A stretch of DNA of 33,599 nt. It comes from Conidiobolus incongruus B7586 (taxonomy: Eukaryota; Entomophthoromycota; Entomophthoromycetes; Entomophthorales; Conidiobolaceae). Numbering within the stretch: position 1 is the stretch's first letter; every line of letters starts with the position of its first letter. The translations under genes and the position numbers were made by a program. The DNA is taken from the NCBI GenBank assembly GCA_000697335.1, contig JNEM01016265.1:1-33599 (forward strand), given 5' to 3'. This document shows, in pieces, positions 10,255 through 23,800 of the stretch. Under the pieces are notes generated by a model that had not been told where the DNA came from, searched no databases, and saw only the letters and a list, made by a program, of their open reading frames with translations.

Positions 10255-13200
10255 CTATAAAAATCCTGATTCAGTCAATAATCTACAGATCTTTTGATCC
10301 TCTCTCTCTTTGGGCTCAACCAACAAACTTAACTCATATAGTTGTGTTAAATTAGGTGCTCCCATAATTTCCTTATTCAAAAAGTTTTGCAATTCAGCAA
10401 CTGCAGAAAGACAGTAGGGTGAATTTTGATATTGCTGAATTTCATTAATGATTTCAGCTGTTTTGGCTTGTTTTGAATAATTGATAAAGTTGGGATTTTT
10501 AACCATATAATCATTATTACCATCCTCATTAAATGTAAGATCAGTCAAATAGACACCAAGGAAAGGTACACAAGGAGGGTTGACAGAATGTAAAATTTCT
10601 CTATAAGCGCTAAAATTCTTGGTTGAGTCCATTACACGCTTATAGTATTCATATCGCTCCAGAGTCTTGCCATTCAATAGATCCCAAGTTCTACGAAGTC
10701 TATAAACTGGAGCCACGCTAAATGCTGCCAAAAGAGACATCAGGCAGTTGAAATTATTAAGAGCAAAAAGCTTCTCTGCGAGAATGATCAAGAATTTTAT
10801 GAAATTGAGACGCTTTTTGACATCCTTGCGAATGATAATTGCCTGTGCAAACCAATGAGTTACCTGGTTACTCCATTCAATCATTGCCTTAACATTTGGA
10901 GCAAGATCGCTGTCTTTATTACTCCATGCTTTGTTCAAGAATTCGTGAGGCTTGAGACGATTATAAAGCTGAGAGTCAATAATTGTGAGTTGTCTGGAAA
11001 GTTCTAGTGGATCAATATCGGTCATTGTAAGATTTTTAAATGACTTGGGGAGAATTGGTTGTGGTACTTGGTTAATATTTTTAACCAATTTTCTGAATCC
11101 TCCTTCTGTTGTTTCCTTTCTTTTGGCGATTAATTTCACTAGAGCTTGTGCGGGTCCTGGCATTGCATCATTCATAGATGTTAAAGTAAATTGTCTTAAA
11201 TATTCTAAGGCTTCAGGTTCATCTTCATAATAAAAACTGTCTAACCAAGTTTTAAGTACATTAATTACTCTAAGTCTGACGGGCTTCAATTTCTTCTCCA
11301 TCCAAATTTCACGTTCATCAGGTTGAAGACCAGGTGGGATTTGGAGGTTAAAGCGTTGGAATAATAAATCAAAGAATTCCATTGTGGTAGTAAAAGAGCG
11401 GTAAGTCATTAGAAAGGTTGTTGTAAAGTTGGCATCTGGAAGATGATGGCTAGTAAGGCGCTCGAGAAGGGCTTGAAGGGTACCACCTCTAACATAACCT
11501 TCATTAGAGAGTGCAATAGTTTCATTAGTATGTTCATATTCTAGATACCAGGGAACATCCTGATCGACAGGATTACGAGTGTAGGTATTTTCACCTAAAT
11601 AAATGGCAGTATCTTCAGGAGGGTCATTAGATCCATTGGATGAAATAGATTGTGATCTTGTAGCTCTAGAGGCCTTTGACACAGATGGATGTAAGGTGAA
11701 AGAACGAACTCCGACAGAAGCACTAATATCCTCATTTGATGATGCCTTGGATAATGAGTGCATGAGTTTGGGGAAATTGTCAATAGATACGGCACCCCTA
11801 AGATTTCCTGATGTACCCGGAGATGACATTGAACGTGATGTTTTTTCACCAAGCATTGCAGGTCGAGATCCGTTGGTTACTTTCATTTCACTTATTGAGT
11901 CTGTAATTTCAGACAGTTCATCATCGTCAGGTTCATATTCCAAAAATGGTGCAATATCACTAAGTTTGCTATTTGATAGATTTACAGATAGTGCTCGTCT
12001 TGGTCGGAAGTCAAGAAGCGCAATCAAATCTTTAGATGGAGATGAACTATTAACAATTCCTTTTAATCTTTGGACTTCTCGAAGTAGACCAAAAATTTCA
12101 GCATCGTCTTTGTCATTAATAATCAACTTAGATACTAATAAAGTTTTATATGTTAAAGCCTCCAATTCTGAAGCTTTTTTGAGCAAATCAGGGTATTGAT
12201 TAGTGAAATAGTGAACACCGGACATATTTTGTACAAATATCACCAAATTGCCCACGTCCTGGAAGAGATACTGCTTACAGTTAGCGAATTGCTTCGAAAG
12301 TTGATCACGAGCAGTCTGAATAGGAATGCTACCTAAAACAATTAAGAATTCACCAACATGAAGTGTCAGCTTTCTAATATTTCGAATAATCGAATCCATT
12401 CGACAATCGGGATTTTGTATAGATCTATTTAATTTGAGCACATCAGTTGAGATCAACAAAATCAGATCATTTAACTGAGAAGAAATATCCTGATCCTGAT
12501 CCTCAGCATCATCTCTGATTGGTGACTGATCTCTTCTAGCACTGCTTTGAACTTTGAGTCCGCTTTCCTGAGCTGCAGTTGCAAATTGTCTTATATTAAG
12601 TAAAATTTCTCCTGCAAACTTTTTCAAACTGACAAGAGCATCAGGTGGTGGCCACACACTCGCTGCTGCACGGGCACTGACAATGAGATCCCCCAGAGTC
12701 TCTATAAGATGAAGGTAATGTGCCTTGAGAATAGGATGTGATTCAACGATATTGCTATCATTTTCTAAGATGCCAGCAGCTTCGAATAGCTCTTTGGTGC
12801 CATCAACCACTGCTCTAGCATGATACATATAGTCTGATTTTACCTTATTTTTGATGGAATCGTTCAATTTATGAACCGATAAAATAATAGGTGAAATCAC
12901 AGAGCCCCAACTAAGAGAGTTGGTTCCGGCCTCATTCCTTGTTTCAGTATCATCATCAGGATTAGATAAATTAGAAACGAATCCTGATGGCTTTCTACTT
13001 CGTCTAGGAATCACGTCGTATGTAGCATCATTAATTGTTTCACTATCTTGAGAAGATGCAGAAAGGATAGAGCTTACGGATCCTCTTCTGGAATCACACG
13101 GTGATAAAGGCTTTAAATATAAATTAATTAATAATTCTATTAGATTAATAATAAATTTAAAATACCGAGAGGAAATTAACATCACAATTCATTTCCCAAC

Positions 13201-13897
13201 AAGTCTGATCAGAGATTGTATTGAAATAGTATGGCTTATTTGCAAACACCGAAGGTTTCGTTCCCCAGAAATTCGGTAGAGGATTTGTTTGATTTTGAAA
13301 CTAGAGTCATTTAGAAAAGTTCAAAATATAAAAATATAGTTCAGGTATACTTACTTCTGGAGGTATGATATCTTGGTGAAGTGATGAAAATAACTGATGA
13401 CGCCAATCTTGATTAAGAAAATCGCCATCAACAGCGGCAGCTTCTTCTTCAGACATAAGTTCTTTATCATCTAATTGTTGTGGTAAGGTAGCATCGCCAT
13501 TAGTTAAACTTGTATCGCTATTCTTGCGCTCTTCGACAATTGAGGCAGGTTTAGAATTTGCTTTGTTATTATTAGAATTACAATCATATTCGCGTTTGAG
13601 AGAAGCTAATGATGATACATTTTTTAACTCGCGGGCCTAATAAAATATAACAAAAATGATTAATATATGTGCACTATTTGATAGTATCGAATTTACATTA
13701 TTAGATGATGCTTCTTCATCAAGATCTATTTGCGTGACAAACTGAGAAGGAAACCATCCTCTGTTACCTCGACAAGATCCATCCCACCAACCTGTCTCCA
13801 ATTTAGCTACAACCTGGATAATATCGCCTTGGCGAAATGCAAGTAATGACGAGTCATCGGGCTGGTGATCACATAGAGCCCGAAATGTTAACGACAT
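10255..13897 (-). CDS. Ras guanine-nucleotide exchange factor, Cdc25/Ste6 type, with SH3 and WW-like domains
   Basis: This protein should load Ras-type GTPases with GTP at membranes, upstream of cAMP or MAP-kinase signalling. Predicted exons on the minus strand are 13697-13897, 13355-13636, 13166-13300 and 10255-13110, giving 1157 residues. The three introns (60, 54 and 55 bases) all lie in phase 0. The first exon is an SH3 domain (residues 1-58: ALCDHQPDD, GWWDG, RGWFPSQFV). The third exon carries a WW-like domain (W173, YYF 185-187, W196). A fungal Cdc25 middle region follows (SVWPPPDALVSLKKFAGEIL). RasGEF_N lies at about 735-860 (YVRGGTLQALLERL, FLMTYRSFTT). The catalytic RasGEF domain spans about 905-1125 (RQLTIIDSQLYNRLKPHEFL, FIKFLIILAEKLFALNNFN, PCVPFLGVYLTDLTF). 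The third intron could instead start 15 bases earlier at a poorer donor (GTTAAT). The stop is TAG. The catalytic core looks intact. Which of the two yeast classes it matches best is not clear, so no symbol is given. Confidence 0.9.
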
Positions 13898-16800
13898 TGT
13901 TTAAATTAAAATTTAATATTACAATAATTAAGCCAATATAAAGTTGAATGAAAGTTTTAAAATTTTAACAAATAAAGAAAATAAATACTATATAATTATT
14001 AATTTTGAATATAGAAAAATGTGTGATTATGAATATTTTAGATCAATTAGTATTGAAAAATGAGATATCAAGTAAGTTTCAGAAATCAAAGATTGTTGAA
14101 GAAGACAATAAACTTAAATTGACAAAGTGAAAATTAATACACACAATTGTTAATTAAAAGTAAATAACAATCAGGTTATTTGGACAAAGTAGAGGATAAT
14201 TATTTTGAGATGACTGAATAGCAAGTTGGATACAAGATCCTATCATCTTACAAGTTCCATATAAATAAATTATCGCATTATAATTAAATCTTTTCCACCC
14301 AAATTTCTTTTAAGTTCCTATTGATGGCTTAATTAGGCAAAAATTTTAACTTTAATATGTGTCAATAAACTCCATAGCATTTATAGACCTTTCCTGATAA
14401 GGTATCAACTTACTCAATGTAACCACTAGCATACATTTAGTAAAATGCTTGATTCATCCAATTTAGTATTGAGAAAATTTGCCAATTAAGAAAGACAGAT
14501 ATAAGCCTAGTTGTTGCCAAAAGACCATTATTGCGGTCTGTTAAATACATATACCTTTCATTTAATAAATACATTTATGTTACGCAATTATTTAACATTT
14601 ATATAATACAAAAATCAAGCATATGAACGCCAAATTAAAATAAACAAATCATATTTCAATTTGAGTTCCAAATAAATGGATTAATTTTTAATGGAATCAA
14701 TTTCATTGGTCAAACCAAGTTTGCATTATATACGTGATTCATTCAATTTGTTCATTTTTCTCCTATCCCACATTCCGAATCAATGAATGTACATATGAAA
14801 TTTATCCTACTACTGAGTTATGAAACGATATATATATATTATATTCAACACTTTATACACTCAAAGATTTCTAAATAAACACTATTTTATTATCATAATA
14901 AAAATAAAATTTTTGTTATTTGATACGATAGTTTCAAAGAGGACTATATATATATCGATAATATGTATATGAGAATAGAATTATTTGAAATAGAGATAAA
15001 TGCATTCAAAATTAATTTTTGTTTTACAAAAAATTTTGTTTGATTGAGGTTCCTGAAAGTATTCCAACCCCCAAATTTATTTAACTCTATTATATTGTGT
15101 ATTTGAAATATTTTTTTTTCACTTGAAAATTTCAAAATTTTATCATTAAAATAACTAATAAATATATAACTTTGAGTTTCTAAATTTATAAGGATTTGAT
15201 ATTCAATATTTAAATGAAAATTTTTACTTGGAAATAATCAAATATAATGGCTATATACTCATCAATATCAGCCAATATTCAATTAATTTTATGTTACAGC
15301 AATCTATTAATGTAATCAATTTATATATTTATCCATTATATGTTGATTAAATACCTGATCTTTAAAAAAATTTAGTTTCCTAAGCTTATTAACTGAGATA
15401 TAAGCTGGACTAGTTCAACTTAAAATTACTAAATAAAAAGGTTTGAATACTGATTAATTTTTATATATCATATACTATCCATAATTTTATGAATATTTAT
15501 AAATAATGAAGTATGTTTACATAATATTCAATGTTAATTTATTTTGAAAATTTTTACATTTAGAACCGCAAAAGGATAATAAAAATTCAATCAAACAGAT
15601 ATAGTAATAGATAGTATTAATTCAAAATCATTATAACAGTATTTATTCTATAATATTCTATATTATTAATTATTCATTTTAATAGCTGGTATGAGATAGA
15701 TCAAAATTTGTATTGCTTGTTTCAATAATAAACTTTTCTCATAATCATCTCAAAATTTGAAATTCATTTAACCAGTAAACACGATTTTTTATTAAACTAG
15801 ATATGGATATTGTTAGTATGTATAAAGGTAATGTGGATATTTTATATCACTTATATATTTTTATATGTGACCAATGGAATTATTAAGCTAATGTTTGAAT
15901 AATATCTACTTGAGGAAATTTCAAGATCTCGTTCATATTTTCTGTTAAATATCAATTGACCTTCTTGAAATGAATTTATTTTGATTCGTATTATATATGA
16001 TAGTATCTTAAATTGGTATCTGTATTATAGTAGTTAAATATAAATTTAATTAATATAATATCATTTAAAAATTATCATTTTTGGGTTATTCCCAATATAT
16101 TAAAATTTAATATTTGATTCTGTTGAATTTTTAATTATGAGCGAGAATTAAATATAAGGATATAATTTAAATTTGGTTATTTCAGAATATAAACAATTAA
16201 AATAAAACTATGTTGTAGTAATTTGATGATATATTAAAGACTATATAAATATTTTCAAAAACCCGATATAATAAAAAATTGCTATATTTATTTTTATTAC
16301 ATCTATAATTTCTAACACTGTTTATATTTATTGGAATTTTTTGAATATATAATCAATTCCACTCTTTGAATATATTTCAAAATATTTTTGATAAACTACA
16401 TAATAGTTTAAAAATTATCTAACCAAGAATACGTTGTTATATATATATATATTTCATGTTAAATAATGACTTACAAAAATTAACAAAATATTACCCAATA
16501 TCAATGGTATTATTATCTTGAAATCATCAAAATTTTCACGATCTATGTTTATAAAAAGTTTACAATCCTTGACATAGCATTGTGTTGGAATTACACTATC
16601 AATCTATTCAATACTAAATAAATTTTCATAATCAATAGCATTAACAATATTACAGATTTTATAATTTTTATAATTTCAGAATTAATTCTAATTTATATAT
16701 ATCCATATTTCACCACAATTTTCTTAAAATTATAATGCCTTAAAATGAATTTACTATATATATTATCAAAAAATTTTAATTATTTTGGATATTTGATGAT

Positions 16801-18468
16801 TATTTAAGTCTTTAAAAAATTACAATATCCTCAAAGTTTTTAGTATATGAAAAATGGGTTTGAAGGTTGATGTCATTTTTTACATGTATATAAAATCAAA
16901 ATATTAAATAATGGTTGAATATACCATACTCCTTATCTTTTACCTCTTTTTCACCATTTTATAAAATGATGAATCACTCTGATAGTCAAACTTTGATCAA
17001 ATACTTCATACAACTGAAAATATTATGAACGATTGGGCAAAAAATATGATAGAAATTAATTGTTGAAATATTTACTTTCTAATTTTATATTGCAATATAA
17101 TAATTAAAATATTTTACCAATTTCAAATTGATTTTACCATTATATATTAAAATTAACAACTCTTATCAAAATAAATATATACTTTCTAATTTAAAATAAT
17201 ATTATGTGTCCATTAAAAAAATCAATTTTCAAAAATCAGTAAACTTCATTAATAGATGTAAAATGAAACAAAGAGTAGGTATTGCTATATTATTATCCTA
17301 ACTGTATATATATATATATATATCTTACAAGCTTAAATTCTCAATCATAGTATAAAAATTAGTTTTATATTGGTGTATTAGATGACATTTAAGATTATTG
17401 AAGATTAATAATCAAATGAAAGAATAGAGGTAAAATTGTATATACAAAAAATAACCTGAATTTAAATATAACTTGTGTAGTAATAGCTAAATATCATATT
17501 ATATTCAGTTTCTCTTTTTATAAGTAATGTCTGTATAGTTATATCCTTGGTTCCATTTATTATTAATTTTGATTGATAATGAGAAAAAAATCAAACTACA
17601 TTAATATTTTTGGTTAAAAAATTATGAAACACTAAATGTTAAGGTAGTGTCAAATGTCACAAATATTTTGGGCAAACTTGTCATGGTGATGTCACTAATA
17701 AAAGAGTGATGTAGCTTCAATATTTTTCTATTAACTGGTGAGCGCTTCTACCACATTGTAACCTGAATTTGTATTAGGCTTAAGTTGATTGTGGCAACAA
17801 TGGCAATTTCAACTTCATTATCAAATATTTTAAATTGAAATTGGATATGATGGTCTAAAATTTGAATAAATTCAAACCTGAATCAGTAATTATTAATCAC
17901 CCATGAGAAAGTAATTTAATCAATTATTCATTTATTTCTACAGAAATTACCCTAATCCCAGTATGATTTAGCCCATCAATACTGCAGTTATTTTGCAAAA
18001 CTAACAAAATTTCAACTGTGAATTAATATTAAAATAATATTGATTTTATTTGAATAAAAAATATACATAAATTAAACCAAAATAGAACTTCAAATTCATT
18101 TGTCACATTGAGCTTGATTTAATACACTCAATGTTTAAGGTTATTTTGAAATACATTTATTACCGATGAAAGTGAGTATTATTATTTAAATTGAAAAAAA
18201 TACAAAATAAATTAATTTAGAATAAATAAAATTTGAATAATTTGAGATGGCAAAAATTATAACTAAAAACTTTTGATAATGAATTGCATATTATCGGTTG
18301 GTTTTATCCTATTAAATTTTATGGAATAAATAGACCCTTGTGAAAAATATTTGCAACAACATAAAAAAAGCCACTTTGAAAAAATAAAATTTATCACTTT
18401 GTCTTGTTAATATAAGTTGTTAATTGACAATATTAAAGTTATAAATAGTATAAAAAATAATATTACTA
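13898..18468. other. 4.6 kb divergent spacer, no gene recognised
   Basis: This lies between the starts of the minus-strand Ras exchange factor and the plus-strand aminopeptidase, so it should hold both promoters. The first 900 bases next to the exchange factor are less AT-rich than the middle, and 17640-17800 is again richer and contains repeated GTCAC/GTGAT words. Short (TA)n tracts occur near 14829, 16439 and 17305. No open frame with a recognisable domain, no tRNA and no known small RNA was found on either strand. A long 5' untranslated region or an unannotated noncoding RNA is possible but not shown. Confidence 0.4.
17305..17322. repeat. (TA)9 microsatellite
   Basis: An uninterrupted TA dinucleotide tract in the divergent spacer. 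Similar nine-unit tracts lie at 19812-19829 and 32803-32820. They are simple repeats, likely variable in length. Confidence 0.85.
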
Positions 18469-19710
18469 ATGAATAGAATAAGAACTAACTGTTTAATAAA
18501 ACAATTAAGATCCTTTAATTCTTCTAGTTTGAGCTTTTACCCTAGAAAATTTAGATCTGATTCTTTATCCAAGCATACAAATCAATTTGGAGAGTACTCC
18601 ATTATTAGACCTAACCAATATTATAGGAATAGAATTACCAATTTAGACGTAGATACTATTATACCACAACATATTGTCAAACCTGACTATGCTTATACGT
18701 CACAACCTTCAAGTTGGAGTGAATTTATAGAATTAAAGGATGATGAAGATTTGTTAAAGAATTTTAAAGAAGCTTGTCAACTAGCTAAGAGAGCTTTACA
18801 GTTGGGTGGAAGTTTATGTCTGGTAATTATATTGCTTTAATAGCAAATTTTGATTTTAATACATTTTATTCAATGAAGTATTTCCGAATCTCTAGGAAGG
18901 AGTAACTACTGAGCACATCGACCAAAAAGTGAGAGAATATATTGTTGAACAAGGTGGATATCCTTCTACTTTGAATTATCTCGGCTTCCCCAATTCTATT
19001 TGTACTTCTATTAATAATGTAATTTGTCATGGTATTCCTGACAGGTGCTTATATTTAAGTGTTATAATAATTGTCATTTTTTAACAAATTCTTTGAATTA
19101 GTCGTCCATTACATAACGGTGATATCATCAATATCGATGTTACGGTATATTAGCTTCAATATTACTTAATAATATTTTTTTAATTGTGTTTAATTTAGGT
19201 GTATTACAAAGGATTTCATGGAGATACATCAGCTACTTTTTTAGTAGGCGAAGTTGATGAACTTGGTTTGGAATTGGTTGAAGTAACTAAAATGTGTCTG
19301 GATAAAGCTATCAATATCTGTGGACCTGATGTTCCCCTTAAAGAGATAGGAAACATTATAGAGTAATTTGAGCTGTCAAATATTTAAAATTAATTCAATT
19401 ATTAATGTACTGAACCTATAGAAACACTGCTAGTCAATATCATTTTAGCGTATCTGAAGAGTTAACTGGTCACGGTATTGGAAGGATGTTTCATGAAATC
19501 CCACTTATCCTCCACCATGCGAATGATGAGCCAGGTACTATGATGGAAGGAATGAGTTTCACTATTGAGCCAATCCTCTGCCAAGGTACCAGTCTTGGGA
19601 TGAAATGGGATGATAATTGGACTATCGTCACTAAAGATGGTGGTAGATCTGCTCAATTTGAGCATACTGTCATAGTTACTTCTGATGGTGTTGAGATCTT
19701 GACAAAATAA
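18469..19710 (+). CDS. Methionine aminopeptidase type 1, probably mitochondrial
   Basis: It removes the initiator methionine from nascent proteins using two metal ions. Predicted exons are 18469-18822, 18896-19044, 19102-19144, 19199-19362 and 19422-19710, giving 332 residues; the four introns are 73, 57, 54 and 59 bases. The joins rebuild [40 protein letters not shown] and [19 protein letters not shown]. All expected active-site residues are visible: H163, and metal ligands D180, D191, H254 (TGHGIGR), E286 (FTIEPIL) and E317 (QFEHTV). Their spacing is nearly that of the E. coli enzyme. The first 55 or so residues are rich in Arg, Ser and Asn and nearly free of acidic residues ([16 protein letters not shown]), like a mitochondrial targeting presequence, and the zinc-finger leader of cytosolic type 1 enzymes is absent. 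This suggests the organellar (MAP1D-like) form; targeting is inference. Confidence 0.93.
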
Positions 19711-20823
19711 TTACTCAAGTTCACTAATAAAGTAAAAGATTATCTTGATTTTGCTTATGACCTGAGCACTTTGATATCTTTTAAAAATTGCAAATTTTAA
19801 CTTGACATACAATATATATATATATATATCAATATTACAGAGGAATTTAAATTTTAAAAATTGATAATAATAGTGAGTTAGTGAATCAAGGATAGATTAA
19901 TATATTGATCAAAATATTATGAAATATTTTCTCCTCTGTTCTATATTTATATATCGGATTCAATGTAAAAGCGCAAAATCAATATTTTTCCTGATAATTT
20001 TCAAATTCTCCAGTAAACTACGCAAATCGGAGGTATAATTAATATATTTTTAAATATATCTATATCTTGAATTTTCTTCCTACACTTGTATGCTTTTTAT
20101 GAATCATAAAATATATTAAAATATATCATTTAACATTATAATGAACCTAATTCAAATCTCAAATATATTGCAAGAATAATAAGTAAAACAATAAAATGAT
20201 ATTCTTATTTAATTTATAGATACCATTATTATAAACAAATATTTTAAATCTCCAATATTAATTCAATATAACCTATTATAAAAAAAATACTGATTCTATC
20301 TTCATTATTCGAAATAGTGTGAAATTTTTTCTTGAAACCTAATCATTCATAAGGTATAAATTTTTGATATTATATATTTAATAACTCAATATAATAGTTG
20401 TTGCAATGAATTTTCATTAAAATGCAATATTTATTAATATATCGTTATAAAGCTTGTAATTGAACGAAATAAGAAATCTCTATACATCTTTGTGTTTTGA
20501 AATAATATTTTAAAGAAATTCACTTAAAATAATTAATATATTATTTTTAAGTTTCAGTAAAATCTAAATTCATATAATTTTAATAAAAGAGTATGGATTG
20601 AGACAATTTGAATAAATAGTCATGAGAATTGTCGACATCACTCTTTATATTTATTATAACTTTGATTTATTCGCTCAATTACATAAAATTACACTGATTC
20701 CCCTTTTATTAATTCTATCTATTAAATAATTTTGACTTCATTTAAAATATACATTTTAATTTTAATTATAATTCAAAATTATTCACACTTTAAATTCAAA
20801 CTTAAATATCATAAATACGCAAA
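19711..20823. other. Intergenic region, aminopeptidase to Sro7/tomosyn homologue
   Basis: About 1.1 kb of AT-rich sequence with an (AT)9 tract at 19812-19829. No coding frame or RNA gene was recognised. It should contain the aminopeptidase 3' end and the promoter of the next gene. Confidence 0.5.
19812..19829. repeat. (AT)9 microsatellite
   Basis: An uninterrupted AT tract about 100 bases past the aminopeptidase stop codon. Confidence 0.85.
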
Positions 20824-23800
20824 ATGGAAAATGGAATTCATAAGCCTACTTTAAATCTTAAACCACAGTCGCAGACTGGTAGTCCTATCACAGAACCTCA
20901 AAGAACAGCTCCTAATTTGCCAGCTTCTTTAAAATTCGTCTCTATTATGAAGTCAAGATTAGCTAATAATAGAGAAAATAAAGAAAAAGAAATGGAGAAA
21001 GAGAGAGATGTGATCCACGTTTTACCAGAATGGTCAGGGATGTGTGATGTAATTAACTCAATATTTCAACTATATTTATTTATATTTATTAAATTTAATA
21101 ATTTAGCTCAATCATTTAGGGTTTCCAGGGACCATCCAATGTGTTGCATTCGATCCTGTACAAAGCTTATTAGCCTTAGGTAATTTCTAATCACATTATT
21201 AAATATCAATAAAACATAAATACTCATTTTGCTCAAGGTACTTCATCTGGTCAATTAATTATTCTTGGTCAACAGGGACTTACTGTACGTTTTCAAATAT
21301 TTCAACATGCCCATTTTCAAAAAATTCTATTCTTATCTCACCTTCCATTAATTATCACATTGAACAGTGTGAACACAATCCATATGGTTGACCTGGCCAA
21401 TTTGACTTGCAATCAAATTTACCGCTCCCCGCAAACGATTAATACAATATCCAGTTATCCACACTCGAAGTGGATATTCTTAGGATTTGAAGATGGTCGA
21501 ATCGTATTACTTGACATTATTTATGGTTGGGTTTCCAATTTCTTGTTACCTCCAATCCACTGTCCAGTGATCAAAGTGCTACCACATCCCACCAATTTTC
21601 ATCATGTTTTAGTTGGATATATTGATGGTAGCGTAGTTTTATATGATTTAAAACAGTCTAGACCCCTAAAAAAATTTGATTTTAACCAAAATCCAAATAT
21701 TGAAACTAAACTTCATTTATCTGCACTAAGTTGGAATCCCAATGCCGAAGAATTTGTCTGTGGGTTTGACAATGGTTGGCTAGTTTTTTGGAAATGTGAT
21801 TCAGATGAACCTATTGCCATTCGCACTATTAATGATTCCATTCTGGATATTGGCCTTGAAATGGCTTTACCAGATTCTTATGAAAGAATTTTTGATATAA
21901 AATGGTGTAATTATTCAAATGATTCTAGCATCACCACTTTATTAGTGGCAGGAGGAGATGTTATTGATGGTGATCAGAGTGTACGACGATTAGATTTTAA
22001 ACTTAGTGACTATACCAATGTGCAAGATGAGCTATTATTCAATATTCCTAGCACACCAATCGAGATCACAGTTTTCCCTAAGGATACTCCCTGGTATGGT
22101 GGTTGCAAAGACCCTCAAGTCGTCACTATTCTTTGCAATCAAGGTGAACTGAAGGGATTCTCTATAGATGCTGCTGAATTGGAACTCCCATATATTTTGG
22201 AGACAAGATCTGTTAATGCACAACCTTTCCATTATGTATTTGACTGTCCCCCACCCATCTTTGAAACATTGACAGATTTTGAAAGACTTAAAGTCCAACC
22301 ACGTCTAGAGCTCAATGGTGGCATTGTCCAACCTCCAGCCACATTCACCAACATGGAAATTTTGGTAGCATTAGATCCCAAAACATCTATCCTTCGATTC
22401 TACGACTCTTCACGCTACCATCGCATTAGCAATTTGCATTACCTTAAACTTAATCCAAACCAATTTCCCAGCTTTAGGAACTTTGGAGAATTGAAGCTTA
22501 TGGGAATGGATGTTGAAACTGGATACATATGGCTTGGGATGGAAAATGGCGCTCTTTTGATCTATGAATTCTGTGCACATGTCAAATGTAAAAGACATTC
22601 ACCTCATCCAAGTCGCTATGAAATCGAGCATGATCATGTTGAAATTTCAAATAATCAGCCTAGTCAAACTTCTACTCCTCCTGAAAATCAATTCCTTTCT
22701 GTTAATGGTGGTCCTGTCAAACTAACAAGATCTCAGTCAATTAGCTCTATTCGCAGTCAAACACAGATTCAATCCAATTTCCAATCAGTTGTTGTTGACT
22801 TAAATAACAATAATAGATTTAGACTTGATTGGTACAAGGAAAAAATACAAGACGATGTCAAGCCTTATCCATACTGCTCGATTCTAGGTCTTGAAGACAC
22901 TCCGAATTTACTCAAAGTTCACCATTCTATATTAATTGCAGGTGACCAATGTGGCAATTTGGTCATTTTTAATCTGAAAACTAGACATTTCCTCTATCCT
23001 TATACCCCACTCACATCTACTGATGAACCTAAGCCCAATATTGAAAAAAATCTCAATCTCAATCACTTTAATCAATCTAACGACTATGTAACTAGTTGTT
23101 ATGTTCCTCAACAAGAACCCCTTAAATATATCCTAATTGGTACCAAGAACGGCCATTTATTCCGCTATAACTTTGACTTGACTATCACTGGATTAGAATT
23201 AACAAAAGGTAACTAATTTTATTAATTATTTATAAATATTAAATAACTTTGATTTTTAGTTGAATGTGTTTATTCAACAAAGTCATCTGAATCAATCACT
23301 TTTGTGGATATCTTCCCTTATCAAATGTCTCCTGATGAAATATCAGCTACTTCAAAAACCCCTAGCACCCCAGGTGCCTTAATGGATAAGCTAATTACAC
23401 TTACAAGATCTAACACCTCAGATTCAGGATCAAATGGGATGTCTAGTTTGTCTCCGACTGAAAAATTAAAGCAGATGGACAAGTCATGGACTAGTTTAGT
23501 CAAACAAATGAGCAACAAAAAACTTAAAAAGAAAAAATCAAAAGAATGTGATCTCAATGATGATTTTGTATCTAAGCCAATGGCTAAATTAAGCTTAGAT
23601 AGTGTTCCAGAGTCTGGAGAAACTGACGATTTCGATCCGACTACGCCTACTTCAGAGAAAAATTCTAGAAATTCACCAGAGAGCGAACCAACAACACCAA
23701 TTGAGCGGAATGATCAAAAGGTTGAATCATCTGCTAAGAGTGAGAATTCAGATACCAATTTAAATCCTATAACCAATTCTACTCCGTTCGAAACTCCAAG

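Noticed and set aside
11603-12199. 198-codon plus-strand frame inside the Ras exchange factor
   Set aside because: Antisense shadow of the Ser/Asp-rich linker of a well-supported gene; no domain signal.
14944-15135. 63-codon minus-strand frame in the divergent spacer
   Set aside because: Composition typical of AT-rich noncoding DNA (Ile, Asn, Phe, Lys), with no motif and no splice partners.
21285-21365. Possible intron starting at GTACGT in the Sro7/tomosyn gene
   Set aside because: The sequence is open in frame and encodes VRFQIFQHAHFQKILFLS, as expected for the family at this place, so it is exon.
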